DNA of 64,000 nucleotides. It comes from Mya arenaria. Its lineage: Eukaryota > Mollusca > Bivalvia > Myida > Myidae. The notes beneath the pieces are model-generated. The model ran no database searches and had not been told where the DNA came from. It saw only the letters and a program-made list of their open reading frames with translations. Below are positions 1-13,299 of this stretch, one piece after another. Position 1 is the first letter of the stretch. Every line of letters starts with the position of its first letter. The translations under genes were made by a program, and so were the position numbers. The stretch lies in contig NC_069131.1 of assembly GCF_026914265.1 (NCBI RefSeq), positions 5,526,501 to 5,590,500 of the forward strand, written 5' to 3'.

Positions 1-890
1 CACGTGGATAATCACACGGGCAATGAAACTGCTACAGGAACATTGTTACACGGGCAATGGAACTGCCACATGTGCATATTTCACCAGCAATGGAACTGTC
101 GCATGTGTATTATTACACAGACAATGAAACTGTCCCATGTGTATTATTACACCGGCAATGAAACTGTCCCATGTGTATTATTACACCGGCAATGGAACTG
201 TCTCATGTGCATAATCACACGGGCAATGAAACTGTCACGGGTGCATTATTACACGGGCAATGAAACTGTCACGGGTGCATTATTACACGGGCAATGAAAC
301 TGTCACGGGTGCATTATTACACGGGCAATGAAACTGTCACGGGTGCATTATTACACGGGCAATGAAACTGTCACGGGTGCATTATTACACGGGCAATGAA
401 ACTGTCACGGGTGCATTATTACACGGGCAATGAAACTGTCACGGTTGCATTATTACACTAGTAATGAAATTGTCATACAAGCATTAATACAAAACAAAAC
501 CAATGGAACCGCCACTGGTACATAATTACAAGGGGTAAAGAAACTGTCTTAGGTGCATATATACACGTGCAATGAAATTGTTACACGTGCATTCGGGCAA
601 AGGAACTGTCTAAGGTGTATTATTACACGGGCAATTTAACTGCCACAGGTGCATTATTACACGAGCGATGAAACTGCCAATGGTGCATTATTACACGGGC
701 AACGGAACTGTTACACTTACATTATTACACAAGCAAAATGGAACTGTCACTGGTGCATATTTCCACGGGAAATGGGACTGTTATTGGTGCATAATTACAC
801 TGTCAATGAAACTGTTACTGGTGTATAATTACACGTGCAATGAAACCTTAACAGATGCATAATTACAGGCGAATGAAACTGTCACAGGTG
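1..890. repeat. 34-bp minisatellite
   Basis: A tandem array of about 34 bp per unit is built on a core reading ctgtcacgggtgcattatta followed by cacgggcaatgaaa. About eight nearly identical units lie at roughly 230-440, and the units decay on both sides. The array starts before the window. ORFs through it are artefacts of the repeat. It lies downstream of the last exon of receptor gene A. Confidence 0.93.
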
Positions 891-1117
891 AACAAATACA
901 TAAAGATAGCTAGTGCACTGGCGGTGACAGTATGTACCTTTGACAGTTTAAATAAATCGACAAGTGTCTTGTCATTTTCGGTAGTTTACATACAGCTGAA
1001 CTCCAACACAAGATTTGAACATACAATATAACAATATGATACGCGTCTAATACATAGTTTTAAATGCCAACAATACATTTGTTATTTATTTGGAAATATC
1101 AGCCTTTTTAAAATCAG

Positions 1118-1190
1118 AAACCAGCTACTGGTCAAAAATTTAAAAATAAACCCAGTTCAATGGCACAGGGTAAACGCTAATCACATAAAA
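1118..1190. repeat. Short interspersed repeat, copy 1 (others at 5,081 and 27,411)
   Basis: This block resembles sequence at 5,081-5,125 and 27,411-27,482. The shared core reads like agctcagtggccaaaagttt, followed by taaacataaacc and a cactgggtgaacgcc segment. Three divergent copies in one window indicate a short interspersed element. No terminal repeats or RNA polymerase III boxes were recognised, so the class is unknown. Confidence 0.55.
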
Positions 1191-1240
1191 CAAAAACAGA
1201 TTTCTTCCACTTATTCTTATTATGTAAAATATGTTTCCAA

Positions 1241-4200
1241 CTAACCAATTTCTAGATCTTCATCATCCGGTGCTGTTTCTAAGCCACCACCGATTATTAT
1301 TGTATCCGACATATGGTTGTAACTAGCATTCGATGTTCCTAATGAAGGGGCAGTTGTTGCTTTCGTGAATCCTCTCTCCCCTGAAATATCAGTATAACGA
1401 TGTATCATAAAGATCATATAGAATGCATAAAAAACCCAACTCGTTCGTCTTACATTTTTTTTATTTATTCATTATAATGTAAGCGATTAAAACGTATTGT
1501 TTCTGCCTTGTTCAATTTAATCGATCATCAAATAACACCATTAACGAAGAAAAAATAAGAACAATGGAATTGTTATTTCTTATATCCATGGTTTGTACAA
1601 ACTTATTAATGTTCAATTAGACAATTCGACGAAAGTCAGGTTTTCAATGTGCTCAATCGGAAAAGTAAGGCAAATATATTTAAGTGCTGCCTAGACATTT
1701 GAACAACAGACATGGCTCTTGCACGCAGCCCATCGTCTTGCGATGTTTGAAATTTGTGACAAGTTATATTAAAAACCCTCCTATGTATGTCCAAGTTACA
1801 GCTTGGTCACAATTGGTTAACGCCATCGCAGCCACCCTTCCACACAACCGCCCTACGACCAATGTAAAAACCTTGATTTACCTTAGGTTAAAAAAGAAAG
1901 ATCAATTATATTAAGGGCGCACCATATAGGTTGATGCCATTTTTTTTAAAAACATTATCATTTTTACCTCATTTGACTTAAATGATACCACACCCCCTTC
2001 CAAAACATCCCCATATGACTTGTGTACAGTTCATTGTAACATCTGTACACACATCATAAACGTTTTTGTTTTGACCATTTAGTTAAACATGGCGAAATGT
2101 AAAGTAAATATATATTTACCTCCATGCAATGACTCTATTGTGTGGTATTCATGACCGATTTCTTCAATTCGATCTTCATAGGGCTTTCTATTTCTTCTAA
2201 ATACAAATCGTTAAAATAATCACTTCAAAGTGAATCGAAGAAATAAAGTAAATTGTAATAATCGTCTTATCAGTCTGCTAGTATTCATGTGCTTCACAGA
2301 AAATACTCGAGTGCACTTCTAAATACAGAACATCTTTTAGAGCTACAAAATGAAATACATTTCCATTACCAATGATGTAAACTGAGTCTTAAATATTTAC
2401 ATGATATACCACTAAAACACCTCTGGAACATCTCACCTCCTTTTCAGGACAACAACAACCAGAACGACGACTATAGCCAACATAACCACCCCTCCAACAC
2501 CTACTCCAATAGCAAGTGCAGAGGTACCTGGTTGTTCCGACATATGTTCATCACTTTTTTCGTTTTCCAATTCAGCTTCTGAAAGACATTCAAACAGAAA
2601 CTCGCTTATCTTTTGGTACCTCTAAATGTTAGACTATATATAATATTAAATCGTTTAAACATCATGGCGGAAACTACAGGGACCATCCCAGGACCATAGC
2701 TGAAAACAGATGGAGAACAATATTTTATTTCAACATCTTTTCGTTAGATGATTGTTGTTTACAAATCTACTAATCTATCGATATGCAATAAACAAATAAA
2801 AACGTACTCGTTGAACACGTATCGCCAATGAAGCCCTCAATACATCCGCTGCTGCACTTTCCTGTCGAGTCGCATTTTGAATCTGTTGTGGAATTTGCAC
2901 AATTCTCAGAGCAAAAATTTTCACACGTTGACCCATAAGAATTAGGGATACATCCATTTGTACAGTGGCCGTTTTCTTGTGAACACATTCGATTCTTGCA
3001 GTTAGTATTGCAGTTAATAGTACAAAATATCCCATAAACCGTCTCATTCATGCATCCAGTACAACCACCAGTTTGCCTTTCGCATCCATAAGTTGAACAT
3101 TTGGAGCTACATGTGGTGTTGCAAAAGTCGCCGTAGTACGATGAAGAACTGCATTCCACACAACGTCCTGACTTTAAGTCACACATTCCTTGTTTACACA
3201 TAGTGCTACACGCTGAACCACAGTCATAACCGTAGTAATGGTCTCTGCATTTAGTGCATGTATTACTATCTGAACAGGTTAAGCAGTTTGCATGACAATC
3301 AAAGGTACAGGATCCGTCTGCTTGATTGCATTTTTCAGGACATGTAACAGGACATGTTAAATTACAAAATGTACCAAAGTATCCATGGTAGCACTTGTTA
3401 CATTCTCCATCTTGTGTACAACCACTGACGCCACAATAACTACATCCCATGTCACAGTTTGAACCGAAATATCCCTGTGGACATGCGCTACAAATGCCAG
3501 ACGACTGGACACATCCGCCGAAACAGTAAGCGGGGCATGTGTAGTTACATGTTGAACCAAACGTGCCAACAGTGCAGCCATTGCATTGTGTATTGTCAAC
3601 ACATGATGTACATGCCCGTGGACACGTTCTAGAAATACAGTCACCAGTCATTATGTCACAGTCAGTGTCGTTACTGCATTGACATTTATATTGGCAATCC
3701 TTTCCAAATTTTCCAGACGGGCATACAGAGCAGGAACTACTATTCGTGCATTCTTTACAAGCGGAGTAACATTTTCCAGTACACGTTTGTAAATAATATC
3801 CTGATGTGCAATTGCAGTGACCATTGTCCAAGCAAGTGTTACCCAGGCAGTTTGGTGAACATTGAGTCTTGCAGTTATACCCAATATATCCTTGAATGCA
3901 AGTACACGATCCGTCTAAAAGATTACATATTCCACCGTTACAACCCTCTCCACAGTTTAGGTTACACCGTGAACCCCATTTCCCAATATAGCATTCTTCA
4001 CACTGAGAAGCACTGCTACAGCTTGTACAGTTAACCCCAACAATACGACATTGATGACAGTCATTGTTAAAATAAAACTTTCCTAATGTACAATTACACT
4101 CTAGGTTACTTCCGACGCCGGTACACGATTCGCAATAACCAGGACACTGGATATCTTTGTGAAAGAAAACAAAACCTTTTAAACATTAAAAACATGCATA

Positions 4201-6995
4201 ACATTACAATATCTTATTTTTTCATTTTATTGGTATAATTGTGGTATGCTCATATGTGATCTTCTTTTGATGAATATATCTGAGCAAGTCTTATCGTTGG
4301 TAATATACATGATTATAGAAAACTATCTTAAACTTTAACTGGTGATGTAAATAAGAACTATGTTTATACTGAAAACACATGTTTTGAAACAAAATTAAGA
4401 AGCTGATATTTCAACCCGTGAAAAAAGCCAGTATATAATGCCTGTGAGTAATCAGAAGTCAGGTTATAAAGTCTTTGAGTAATCAGAAGTCAGGTTGTAA
4501 AGCTTTGAGTTATCAGAAGTCCGATTATAAAGCATGGAACAAATCAGAAGTTAGGTTATAAAGCCTGTGAGTAATCAGAAGTTAGGTTATAAAGCCTTTG
4601 AGTAATCAGAAGTCAGGTTGTTAAGTCTTGACGTAATTAGAAGTCAGGTTGTAAAGCTTTCAGTTATCAGAAGTCCGATAATAAAGCTTGGAACAAATCA
4701 GAAGTCAGGTTATAAAGCCTGGAATAAATCAGAAGTCAGGTTATAATGCCTTTGAGTAATCAGAAGTCAGGTTATAAAGCCTTGACGTAATCAGAAGTCA
4801 GGTTATAAACCCTTGACGTAATCAGAAGTCAGGTTATAAAGCCTTTGAGTAATTAGAAGTCAGTTTGTTAAGCCTTTGAGTAATCAGAAGTCAGGTTGTT
4901 AAGCCTTGACGTAATCAGAAGTCAGGTTTTAAAGCCATTGAGTAATCAGAAGTCAGGTTGCTAAGCCTTGACGTAATCAGAAGTAAGCTTATAAAGCTTG
5001 CAGTAATCCTAAATCAAATGATAAAGCCTGGAAATAACCAGGAGTCAGGTTATAAATATTTATAAGCAAACCTAAAAAATCAAGCTCAGTGGCCAAAAGT
5101 TTAAACATAAACCTAAAAAGCCTGGCAAAAAACCGGAATCAATCAAGCCTGGAAATAATCAGATGTCAGGTTATAAGCCTTGCAACAATCCGAAATCAAA
5201 TTATTAAGCCTGAAATAAATCAGAAGTCAGGTTATAAAGCCTTTGAGTAATCAGAAGACAGGCAATTAAGCATGGAATAAATCAAAAGTCAGGTTTTAAA
5301 TCCTTTGAGTAAATCAGAAGTCAGGTTATACAACCTTTTAGTAATTAGAAGAAAGGTTATAAGGCCTGGCATAAATCAGAAATCAGGTAATAAAGCCTTT
5401 GAGTAACCAGTAATCAGGTTATTAAGCCTTTGAGTAACCAGAAATCATGTAATAAAGCATGGAATTAATCAGAAGTCAGGTTGTAAAGACTTTGAGTAAT
5501 CAGAAATAAGGTTATAAAGCCTGGAATAATTCGGAAGTCAGGTAATAAAGCCTTTGAGTAATCAGAAGTCAGCTTGTAAAGCCTTTGAGTAATCAGAAGT
5601 CAGGTTGTAAAGCCTTTGAGTAATCAGAAGTCAGGTTAAAAAGCCTTTGAGTAATCAACAGTCAGATCATAAAGCCTGGAGCAAATCAGAAGTCAGGTTA
5701 TAAAGCATTTAATAAATCAGAATTCAGGTAATAAAGCCTGGAGTAAATCAGAATTCAGGTTATAAAGTCTTTGCGTAATCAGAAGTCAGGTTTTAAAGCC
5801 TTTGAGTAATCAAAAGTCAGAGTTTAAAGCCTTTGAGTAATCAGAAGTCAGATTTTAAAGCATGAAATAAATCAGAAGTCAGGTTATAAAGTTTTTGAAT
5901 AATCAGAAGTCAGGTTGTAAAGCTTTGAGCTATCAAAAGTCAGATTATTAAGCATGGAACAAATCAGAAGCCAGGTTATAAAGCCTTTGAATAATCAGAA
6001 GTCAGGTTATAAAGCCTTTGGGAAATCAGAAGTCAGGTTATAAAGCCTGGAGTAAATCAGAAGTCTGGTTATAAAGCGATTCAAATCTGAAGTCAGGTTA
6101 TAAAGCCTTTCAGTTATCAGAAGTCAGGTTATAAAGCCTGAAATAAATCAGAAGTCAGGTTAAAAAGCCTAGATGAAATTTTTTTTTTTATAAAGCATGA
6201 ACAAAATAATTTGAAAGTAATATGAAGTCAGATTATAATGTCTGGAAGTAAGAAAAAGCCATGTAAGCATGTACGTAGGAGACTCAAAGTTATAAAACCT
6301 TGAATTAAGAAGGATCGACTTTATAAAGCCTGAAAGTAAAAATAATCCAGGATTTAGAGCCTGAAAGTAAGTATAAGCCAGGTCATAAAGCCAGGAATAC
6401 AATGACGTCAGGTTATAAAACCTGAATGAAAGAAGAAGCCAAATGATCAAGTTTAGAAGTAATAAGATGCCGTCGTTTAGGTTAATGTCTTTGTTATAAA
6501 TTGGATAACTGGTACAGAAAATCAATATATCTTGCCGATATGTATATAAAAATGACTAATGTCATTCAACTTAAGTTTAAAGCATTTTCATGACTGAAAT
6601 GTGTTTGTTTATAAAAGAGCATAAAGCCGTAACTTTGTACTACGACAGGTATACGTTACCAAGGTGATTTAAGAGTCTTCCTTTATGTACACGTTGATCA
6701 TTTTATCCCCAATCTCTATTCAATAGATACTCCGATTTACAATGATGTATATCATCATACTTGACTTATCAAAATGTGTTTTTGACGGAAAAGACGTGAA
6801 ACTAATTTGGATTATTCCTTGTATATATGTAATAATGTGATACTCATATTCAATTGTTAAAATATGATCATCCAATTACGTGTATAAATAATAACTTATC
6901 AAAAAGAAACGAAAAGTCTTACCAGTAGGGCTGCAAACATCCAAAGGCAGATATAACGTTACAATAAAAGCCACTGTCAGTTGAATGAAAGTCAT
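1241..6995 (-). CDS. Receptor gene A: multi-EGF type I transmembrane receptor (Draper/MEGF10/SREC-like), 5 exons
   Basis: Predicted exons on the minus strand are 6923-6995, 2808-4154, 2437-2578, 2120-2196 and 1241-1380. All junctions are GT-AG, and the phases 1,1,2,1 sum to 593 codons including the TAG stop. Exon 1 encodes a signal peptide starting MTFIQLTVAF. The 1.35-kb second exon is a single run of Cys-rich EGF/laminin-EGF units with repeated CxxGxYGxxC patterns and many N-glycosylation sequons. Residues ~494-518 form a Val-rich membrane segment followed by LKRRRNRK. The tail of ~75 residues holds PYEDR and EYHTI and ends in DDEDLEIG. YHTI fits a YxxI phosphotyrosine motif, but YEDR spoils a full ITAM. 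The family usually acts in engulfment or pathogen and lipoprotein binding; this role is inferred from architecture. Promoter and polyadenylation sites were not determined. Confidence 0.85.
4430..6460. repeat. 31-bp degenerate minisatellite in intron 1 of gene A
   Basis: About 60 degenerate units of ~31 bp are built on aatcagaagtcaggttataa followed by agcctttgagt. The array fills most of the intron between the signal-peptide exon and the EGF exon. Units near 5,000-5,180 and after 6,170 are strongly diverged. A short interspersed-repeat fragment interrupts the array near 5,081. Confidence 0.92.
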
Positions 6996-7354
6996 ATTAT
7001 TATTTTTTATTGATGACACATGTAATCTGAAGTTATTCGTTATTGAAGATGTCTCAGTGATCTTTTAAAACGGTGTAAACCGGGAAGTCAAACTGTAACA
7101 TGAAGTACGGCCTTGCAAAGCAAGTTTTACTCTACACTGAATAAGTTTAATTGAGTACTCGATACATATAGGACATAGGTAAGAAATAATACTACAATTC
7201 ACACGATATGTAGTATAATTTAACTTATTTGAGCTACATATTTTTTTTACGGAATTGGCATTCTCAATCGTATCTTAAAAAGAAATTATATATTGAACGA
7301 TCGGTACAATTCAGGCTAAGGGCCAGGTAATTAAGACCCCAAACTAACACTCAC
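6996..7354. other. Presumed upstream region of gene A
   Basis: AT-rich sequence immediately upstream of the gene A start codon. No ORF, repeat or clear TATA box could be supported. Confidence 0.4.
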
Positions 7355-7402
7355 TCTCACACACGCATACACGCACGCACACAAGCACACACGCGCACAC
7401 GT

Positions 7403-7439
<37 letters not shown>

Positions 7440-7483
7440 CGCACGCAAGCGAGCGCACGCACGCGTACGCACGCACACGCACA
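7355..7483. repeat. CA/CG dinucleotide microsatellite
   Basis: A (CA)n tract of about 30 uninterrupted bases near 7,404-7,434 is flanked by imperfect cacgcacg units. The ORF of His-Thr repeats read through it is a repeat artefact. Confidence 0.95.
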
Positions 7484-8227
7484 CTTCTTAAAAAATGATT
7501 TAACATTCATAGTGAATAATTTCCGTTGTTTTGATGTTTTAGTATATAATGTACATTATTCAATATTTCGTTATATATTTGTAGGTAGTTGCAAATTGTA
7601 GATACCCCTTTAGCACTTCGTTTTCTTATACATTTGTCTTAAATATATACTAGTTTCTATTAAATAAGTTTCAGTGAGTGAGATGCAAATTATACAAAAT
7701 TTGTAAGGTTTTGTAAAAGGCAACTTTGTTCTGCAACAAATGATCATATATTAGGCTTAAAAGTGAAATGCTTTTCCACTCTATATAGTTATTAATATTA
7801 TGTTCCTTTATGCCGTGCCACTGATTTTCACAATCTATTCCGAGTGAGTTATTAACTATTACAGACAGGTGGGAACCGTTATATCAAGCAGTGATTTCAA
7901 TGGTCAGTATTTATACGGAGACAAATGTGGTATTGTGAAATCGAGATTGCATACAGGCTTAATCAAAGGATTAATTTAAAATCCATTCAATACCATTTTA
8001 ATCAACAGGATAAATATAAGTATATACTAAACAGAACGGTATTGGATCATGTAATAACCGACGAAGGATTTTGTCAAACGTTCTTTAAGAAATATTATGT
8101 CCATAAACAGTATTAACATCACAACATCTACTCATTACCACGTGCAATGAAGTAAACCCAAGTTTCGCCTCTACTACGCCCCGCAGAACCTGAGAGAACA
8201 TGCACAGCAGAGCATATTTCACAATAT
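7484..8227. other. Intergenic sequence without recognised features
   Basis: AT-rich sequence between the CA microsatellite and the duplicated block at 8,228. A 63-codon ORF at 7,925-8,116 has no recognisable domain and looks like chance. Confidence 0.4.
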
Positions 8228-9240
8228 TAAACTGTTTTGTGTGAAAGTAAGGTAGACACTTACAGTGAGCAGGTCGACCCTGACTTTCTGAATTCGATAA
8301 TCTTGCAATCTTTTTTATACTGCTGACAAGCGTCTCCCAATTAACAAGTTGTGCAAGGCATTGGTGCGAAACCGTAAAGACCGCCCATACGCACGCAATA
8401 CATTAACAGCTAATGTGGATTGAGTTAGTCCCCATGGCATTTACCCAACTAATCTACATCGATCTCTACAACAAATTTGGCAAACCAATATAACTATAAT
8501 GCTGTGAAATATGCTGTAACATGTATGCAATAGATGTTAGATTAGTCAGTAGGTTTCGACATTTGCGACACAGATACCGGGGTTTACAATATTTAATAAA
8601 TCAGACATGTGCGAAGCGATTGTTTGCCTACATAAACTTTGTTGTGATATTGGAGTCATAAAGTTTGCGTTTTGCACAGACTCTTAAGCTTAAACATCCA
8701 CTGCACTAGCAGGAATTTGTTTATTCTTAGGTATCCATTATCATAAAAATGTGTATCACACGTTTACCAAACTGTTTTGTGTGAAAGTATAGTAGACACT
8801 TACAGTGAACCTGAGTTTTTGAATTCGATAATCTTGCAATCTTTTGTATGCTGCTGAAAAGCGTCTCCCAAATTAACAAGTTGTGAAGTACATTGGTGCG
8901 AAACCGTAAATACCGCTCATGCATACGCAATACATTAACAGCTAATGTGGATTGAGTTAGTCCCCATGGCATTGACCCGTCTAATCTCTATCGATCTCTA
9001 TAACAAATTTGGCAAACCAATATAACTATAATGCTGTGAAATATGCTGTAACATGTATGCAATAGATGTTAGATTAGTCAGTAGGTTTCGACATTTGCGA
9101 CACAGATACCGGGGTTTACAATATTTACTAGATCAGACATGTGCGAAGCAATAGTTGGCTTACATAAACTTTGTTGTGGTATTGAAGTTAGAAAGTTTGT
9201 GTTTTGCACAGACTTTTAAGCTAAAACATTCACTGCACTA
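8228..9240. repeat. Two tandem direct copies of a ~540-bp block
   Basis: Copy 1 starts near 8,228 and copy 2 near 8,769, both with aaactgttttgtgtgaaagt. They are colinear at about 90-95% identity by eye up to ~8,700 and ~9,240, with small indels. The second copy runs straight into a long TA tract. No coding content is supported. Confidence 0.88.
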
Positions 9241-9242
9241 GT

Positions 9243-9393
<151 letters not shown>

Positions 9394-9640
9394 TTGTACC
9401 TGATCTATTTCATACTCTATCTAAATATGGTTTAAAGGCAACTGTTAATGATGTGATTGTTAATCCATGGAAGCTTCCATCCAAATATATATGGACTCAC
9501 CACGTAAAAGGTTTGGTTTAGGTGTTTGAAGAGGGCGAGTGGAACACCTGTGTACATTGTGACGACAGTATTTATCACTTTAGGGTACTTCACCCAAACA
9601 TTCGGCCATGCTTAGTATACAAAGTGTTTTCCCATGGTAG

Positions 9641-9647
9641 ATATATA

Positions 9648-9711
<64 letters not shown>
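9641..9711. repeat. Second TA dinucleotide microsatellite
   Basis: About 70 bp of (TA)n with one phase slip near 9,653. The Tyr-Ile repeat ORF read through it is not a gene. Confidence 0.95.
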
Positions 9712-9712
<1 letters not shown>

Positions 9713-11195
9713 GGACACTATAGCAAGACATTAGTACCGCAGTGTTAAACTCACGCAACTCATGTGCTGCTAGTACAAAGTGGAAATGCGTGGCGGCATT
9801 GATATATTGTACGTCATTTATATGTGACATTCATGTATTTCGGACGCGATTCCGTGCAGACTTATAGTATTTTGATGGAACTTTCTTTTTACTCCGGCCC
9901 CTCGGTGCCCGTACCTTCCCACTGTTAAACGAAGACGAAAACGTTGATTTCCCCAAACGTTCATTTTAGTTGATATAAGGCTGTGTTAAAAGTCCCCATT
10001 AGTGAAAATAATGCCTAGGGCAAGCAAGACATGTTGCTGACGCGTATAAATATTAATCTATAACATGTATATATCAAGTAATGGAGGAACTAAAGAAAAG
10101 TAGTTTTAACGATCTACAGTTAAATAGCTATAACCGAAGCTGCGCCGCTATTCACTTGCTTTCTTCGGCGGTGTTAAAAAGTTAGAAATTGTCGTGTAAA
10201 CATATTTGAATACTTTTTCACGGTTCAATCATATTCGAATAAATTTGAGCTATTGTTTGTTTCCCGTCGTTTAACCATCTGACGCTTATGTGTACAATAA
10301 TGCCAATTAATGTATAAAACAGTATTGTATACATCATGCTTTTAACTTTGTTGTACTGATAACATGCAATTTAACATATTGTAACACATTCTACACATCA
10401 AACATATAAAAATGTATGTACTTACAGGTGCAACTTATTTTTATTGATATAGTTAAATTAGGTTATAAAAAAATATAATTCGAAAATCTTAGAACCATTC
10501 AAAATGAAATCATTGCACAAATTGTACCAAAAGAAAAGAGTGGGCTTTGGTTGAAAATGTTGTAAAGAAACTTAATTGTTTGAGAATTTGGAATTTATCT
10601 TTGCCTGTTAAGGTGAGCTGCTCTTGAAACTGCTTTAATCTCGTGTTCACTAACCGCTCAAATGCTGTTCCTCAGCCAACCTTTCTTTGATAAAGAGTAT
10701 TTTAATTTGTATGTGCACTGTGTATTTGATCACTATCTGCTTAGTCTGCGAGTCTGTTTGTGTTTGTTGCGTTCATTTTCTGTATGGTTAATTTAGTGTC
10801 GGTTTTGTATCTGAACAGAAACTAAGTTTGTTAATTTTTTGTATATATTGTTTATTGAATATCTGTCCTGATTGTTAATCGTATTTTAGGTTTGGTCAAT
10901 GTCCTTGGGTTGATTTGCTTTGAGTTTGTTCAGTATATGTTCGGTTTCTTTAGTGTATATTTGTTGAGTGTCAGTTTGATTATTTCAGTGTCTTAATGGT
11001 TTGTTTACTGTCAGTACCTTTTAAGCGTACGTTTGCTTTGTTAAGTGTCCGTTTTATGTGTGGTTTGTTCAGTGTCCGTTTGCTTTGTCCAATGTGTGTT
11101 TGATTACGTTTGTTCCTGGTTTGTTAAATGTTTGTTTGTTGAGCTAGTACATTGTTTGCGCTGTGTAGGCTGCTCGGTTTTATTTAGTGTCGGTT
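9712..11195. other. Intergenic, becoming GT-rich toward 11 kb
   Basis: No gene is recognised. From about 10,730 the plus strand turns markedly T/G-rich, with dispersed variants of a tttgttcagtgtc motif. This appears to be a decayed forerunner of the arrays that follow. Confidence 0.5.
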
Positions 11196-13040
11196 TGGCT
11201 TGTTTAGTGTGAGTTTCAATGTGTATATATTTGGTGTGTGCAGTACGAGTATATGTTGGGTGTGTTCATTGTCAGTTTGATGTGTCTAGTGTGAGTTCAA
11301 TGTGTATATATTTGGTGTGTGCAGTACGAGTATATGTTGGGTGTGTTCATTGTCAGTTTGATGTGTCTAGTGTGAGTTCAATGTGTATATATTTGGTGTG
11401 TGCAGTACGAGTATATGTTGGGTGTGTTCATTGTCAGTTTGATGTGTCTAGTGTGAGTTCAATGTGTATATATTTGGTGTGTGCAGTACGAGTATATGTT
11501 GGGTGTGTTCATTGTCAGTTTGATGTGTCTAGTGTGAGTTCAATGTGTATATATTTGGTGTGTGCAGTACGAGTATATGTTGGGTGTGTTCATTGTCAGT
11601 TTGATGTGTCTAGTGTGAGTTCAATGTGTATATATTTGGTGTGTGCAGTACGAGTATATGTTGGGTGTGTTCATTGTCAGTTTGATGTGTCTAGTGTGAG
11701 TTCAATGTGTATATATTTGGTGTGTGCAGTACGAGTATATGTTGGGTGTGTTCATTGTCAGTTTGATGTGTTTAGTGTGAGTTTCAATGTGTATATGTTT
11801 GGTGTGTGCAGTACGAGTATATGTTGGGTGTGTTCATTGTCAGTTTGATGTGTCTAGTGTGAGTTCAATGTGTATATATTTGGTGTGTGCAGTACGAGTA
11901 TATGTTGGGTGTGTTCATTGTCAGTTTGATGTGTCAAGTGTGAGTTCAATGTGTATATATTTGGTGTGTGCAGTACGAGTATATGTTGGGTGTGTTCATT
12001 GTCAGTTTGATGTGTCTAGTGTGAGTTCAATGTGTATATATTTGGTGTGTGCAGTACGAGTATATGTTGGGTGTGTTCATTGTCAGTTTGATGTGTCTAG
12101 TGTGAGTTCAATGTGTATATATTTGGTGTGTGCAGTACGAGTATATGTTGGGTGTGTTCATTGTCAGTTTGATGTGTTTAGTGTGAGTTTCAATGTGTAT
12201 ATGTTTGGTGTGTGCAGTACGAGTATATGTTGGGTGTGTTCATTGTCAGTTTGATGTGTCTAGTGTAAGTTCAATGTGTATATATTTGGTGTGTGCAGTA
12301 CGAGTATATGTTGGGTGTGTTCATTGTCAGTTTGATGTGTCAAGTGTGAGTTTAATGTGTATATATTTGGTGTGTGCAGTATTTGTTTGATGTGTTCATT
12401 GTCAGTTTGACGTGTCTAGTGTGAGTTCAGTGTGTATATATTTGATGTGTGCAGTACGAGTATATGTTGGGTGTGTTCATTGTCAGTTTGATGTGTTTAG
12501 TGTGAGTTCAATGTGTATATATTTGGTGTGTGCAGTACGAGTATATGTTGGGTGTGTTCATTGTCAGTTTGATGTGTCTAGTGTGAGTTCAATGTGTATA
12601 TATTTGGTGTGTGCAGTACGAGTATATGTTGGGTGTGTTCATTGTCAGTTTGATGTGTCTAGTGTGAGTATCAATGTGTATATATTTGGTGTGTGCAGTA
12701 TTTGTTTGATGTGTTCAGTGTCAGTTTGATGTGTCTAGTGTGAGTTCAATGTGTATATATTTGGTGTGTGCAGTACGAGTATATATTGGGTGTGTTCATT
12801 GTCAGTTTGATGTGTCTAGTGTGAGTTCAATGTGTATATATTTGGTGTGTGCAGTATATGTTGGATGTGTTCAGTGTCAGTTTGATGTGTCTAGTGTGAG
12901 TTCAATGTGTATATATTTGGTGTGTGCAGTATATGTTTGATGTGTTCATTGTCAATTTGACGTGTCTAGTGTAAGTTCAATGTGTATATATTTCGGGGGT
13001 GCAGTATATGTTTGATGTGTTCAATGTCTGTTTGATTATG
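11196..13040. repeat. 81-bp minisatellite (about 22 units)
   Basis: The unit begins caatgtgtatatatttggtg and is exactly 27 codons long, so one frame stays open across seven consecutive units and reopens after each frameshift. Early units are almost identical. Units after ~12,360 carry deletions such as loss of the tacgagta segment. Translations repeat MCIYLVCAV; the open frame follows from a unit length divisible by three and no start context or domain supports a protein. Confidence 0.95.
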
Positions 13041-13299
13041 TCAGGGTCTATATGGCTGTCACTGTCGGTAAGATTTTTTAAGCGTCCGTTTGCTTTGTTT
13101 AATGTATATTTGTTTGTTAAGTGTATGTTTGTAGAGTTTTTATATTATTTGTGCTGTGTACTTTTGGTTTTGTTCAGTGCCAGTTTGGTGTGTTTAGTGC
13201 ATGTTAAATTTGTTCAGTGTATATTTGGTTTGTTTAGAGTTTGTTTGTTAAACTACTATACGGTTTGTGCAGTGTATGTTTAATGTGTTCAATGTCAGT

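Noticed and set aside
1-890. CRISPR-like appearance of the 34-bp array
   Set aside because: Units are contiguous without unique spacers, and the sequence is eukaryotic; it is a minisatellite.
2775-3884. Minus- and plus-strand ORFs overlapping the gene A EGF exon
   Set aside because: Shadow frames created by the regular Cys-codon spacing; the in-phase EGF frame with matching exon junctions explains the region. The same applies at 25.0-26.4 kb and 62.6-63.6 kb.
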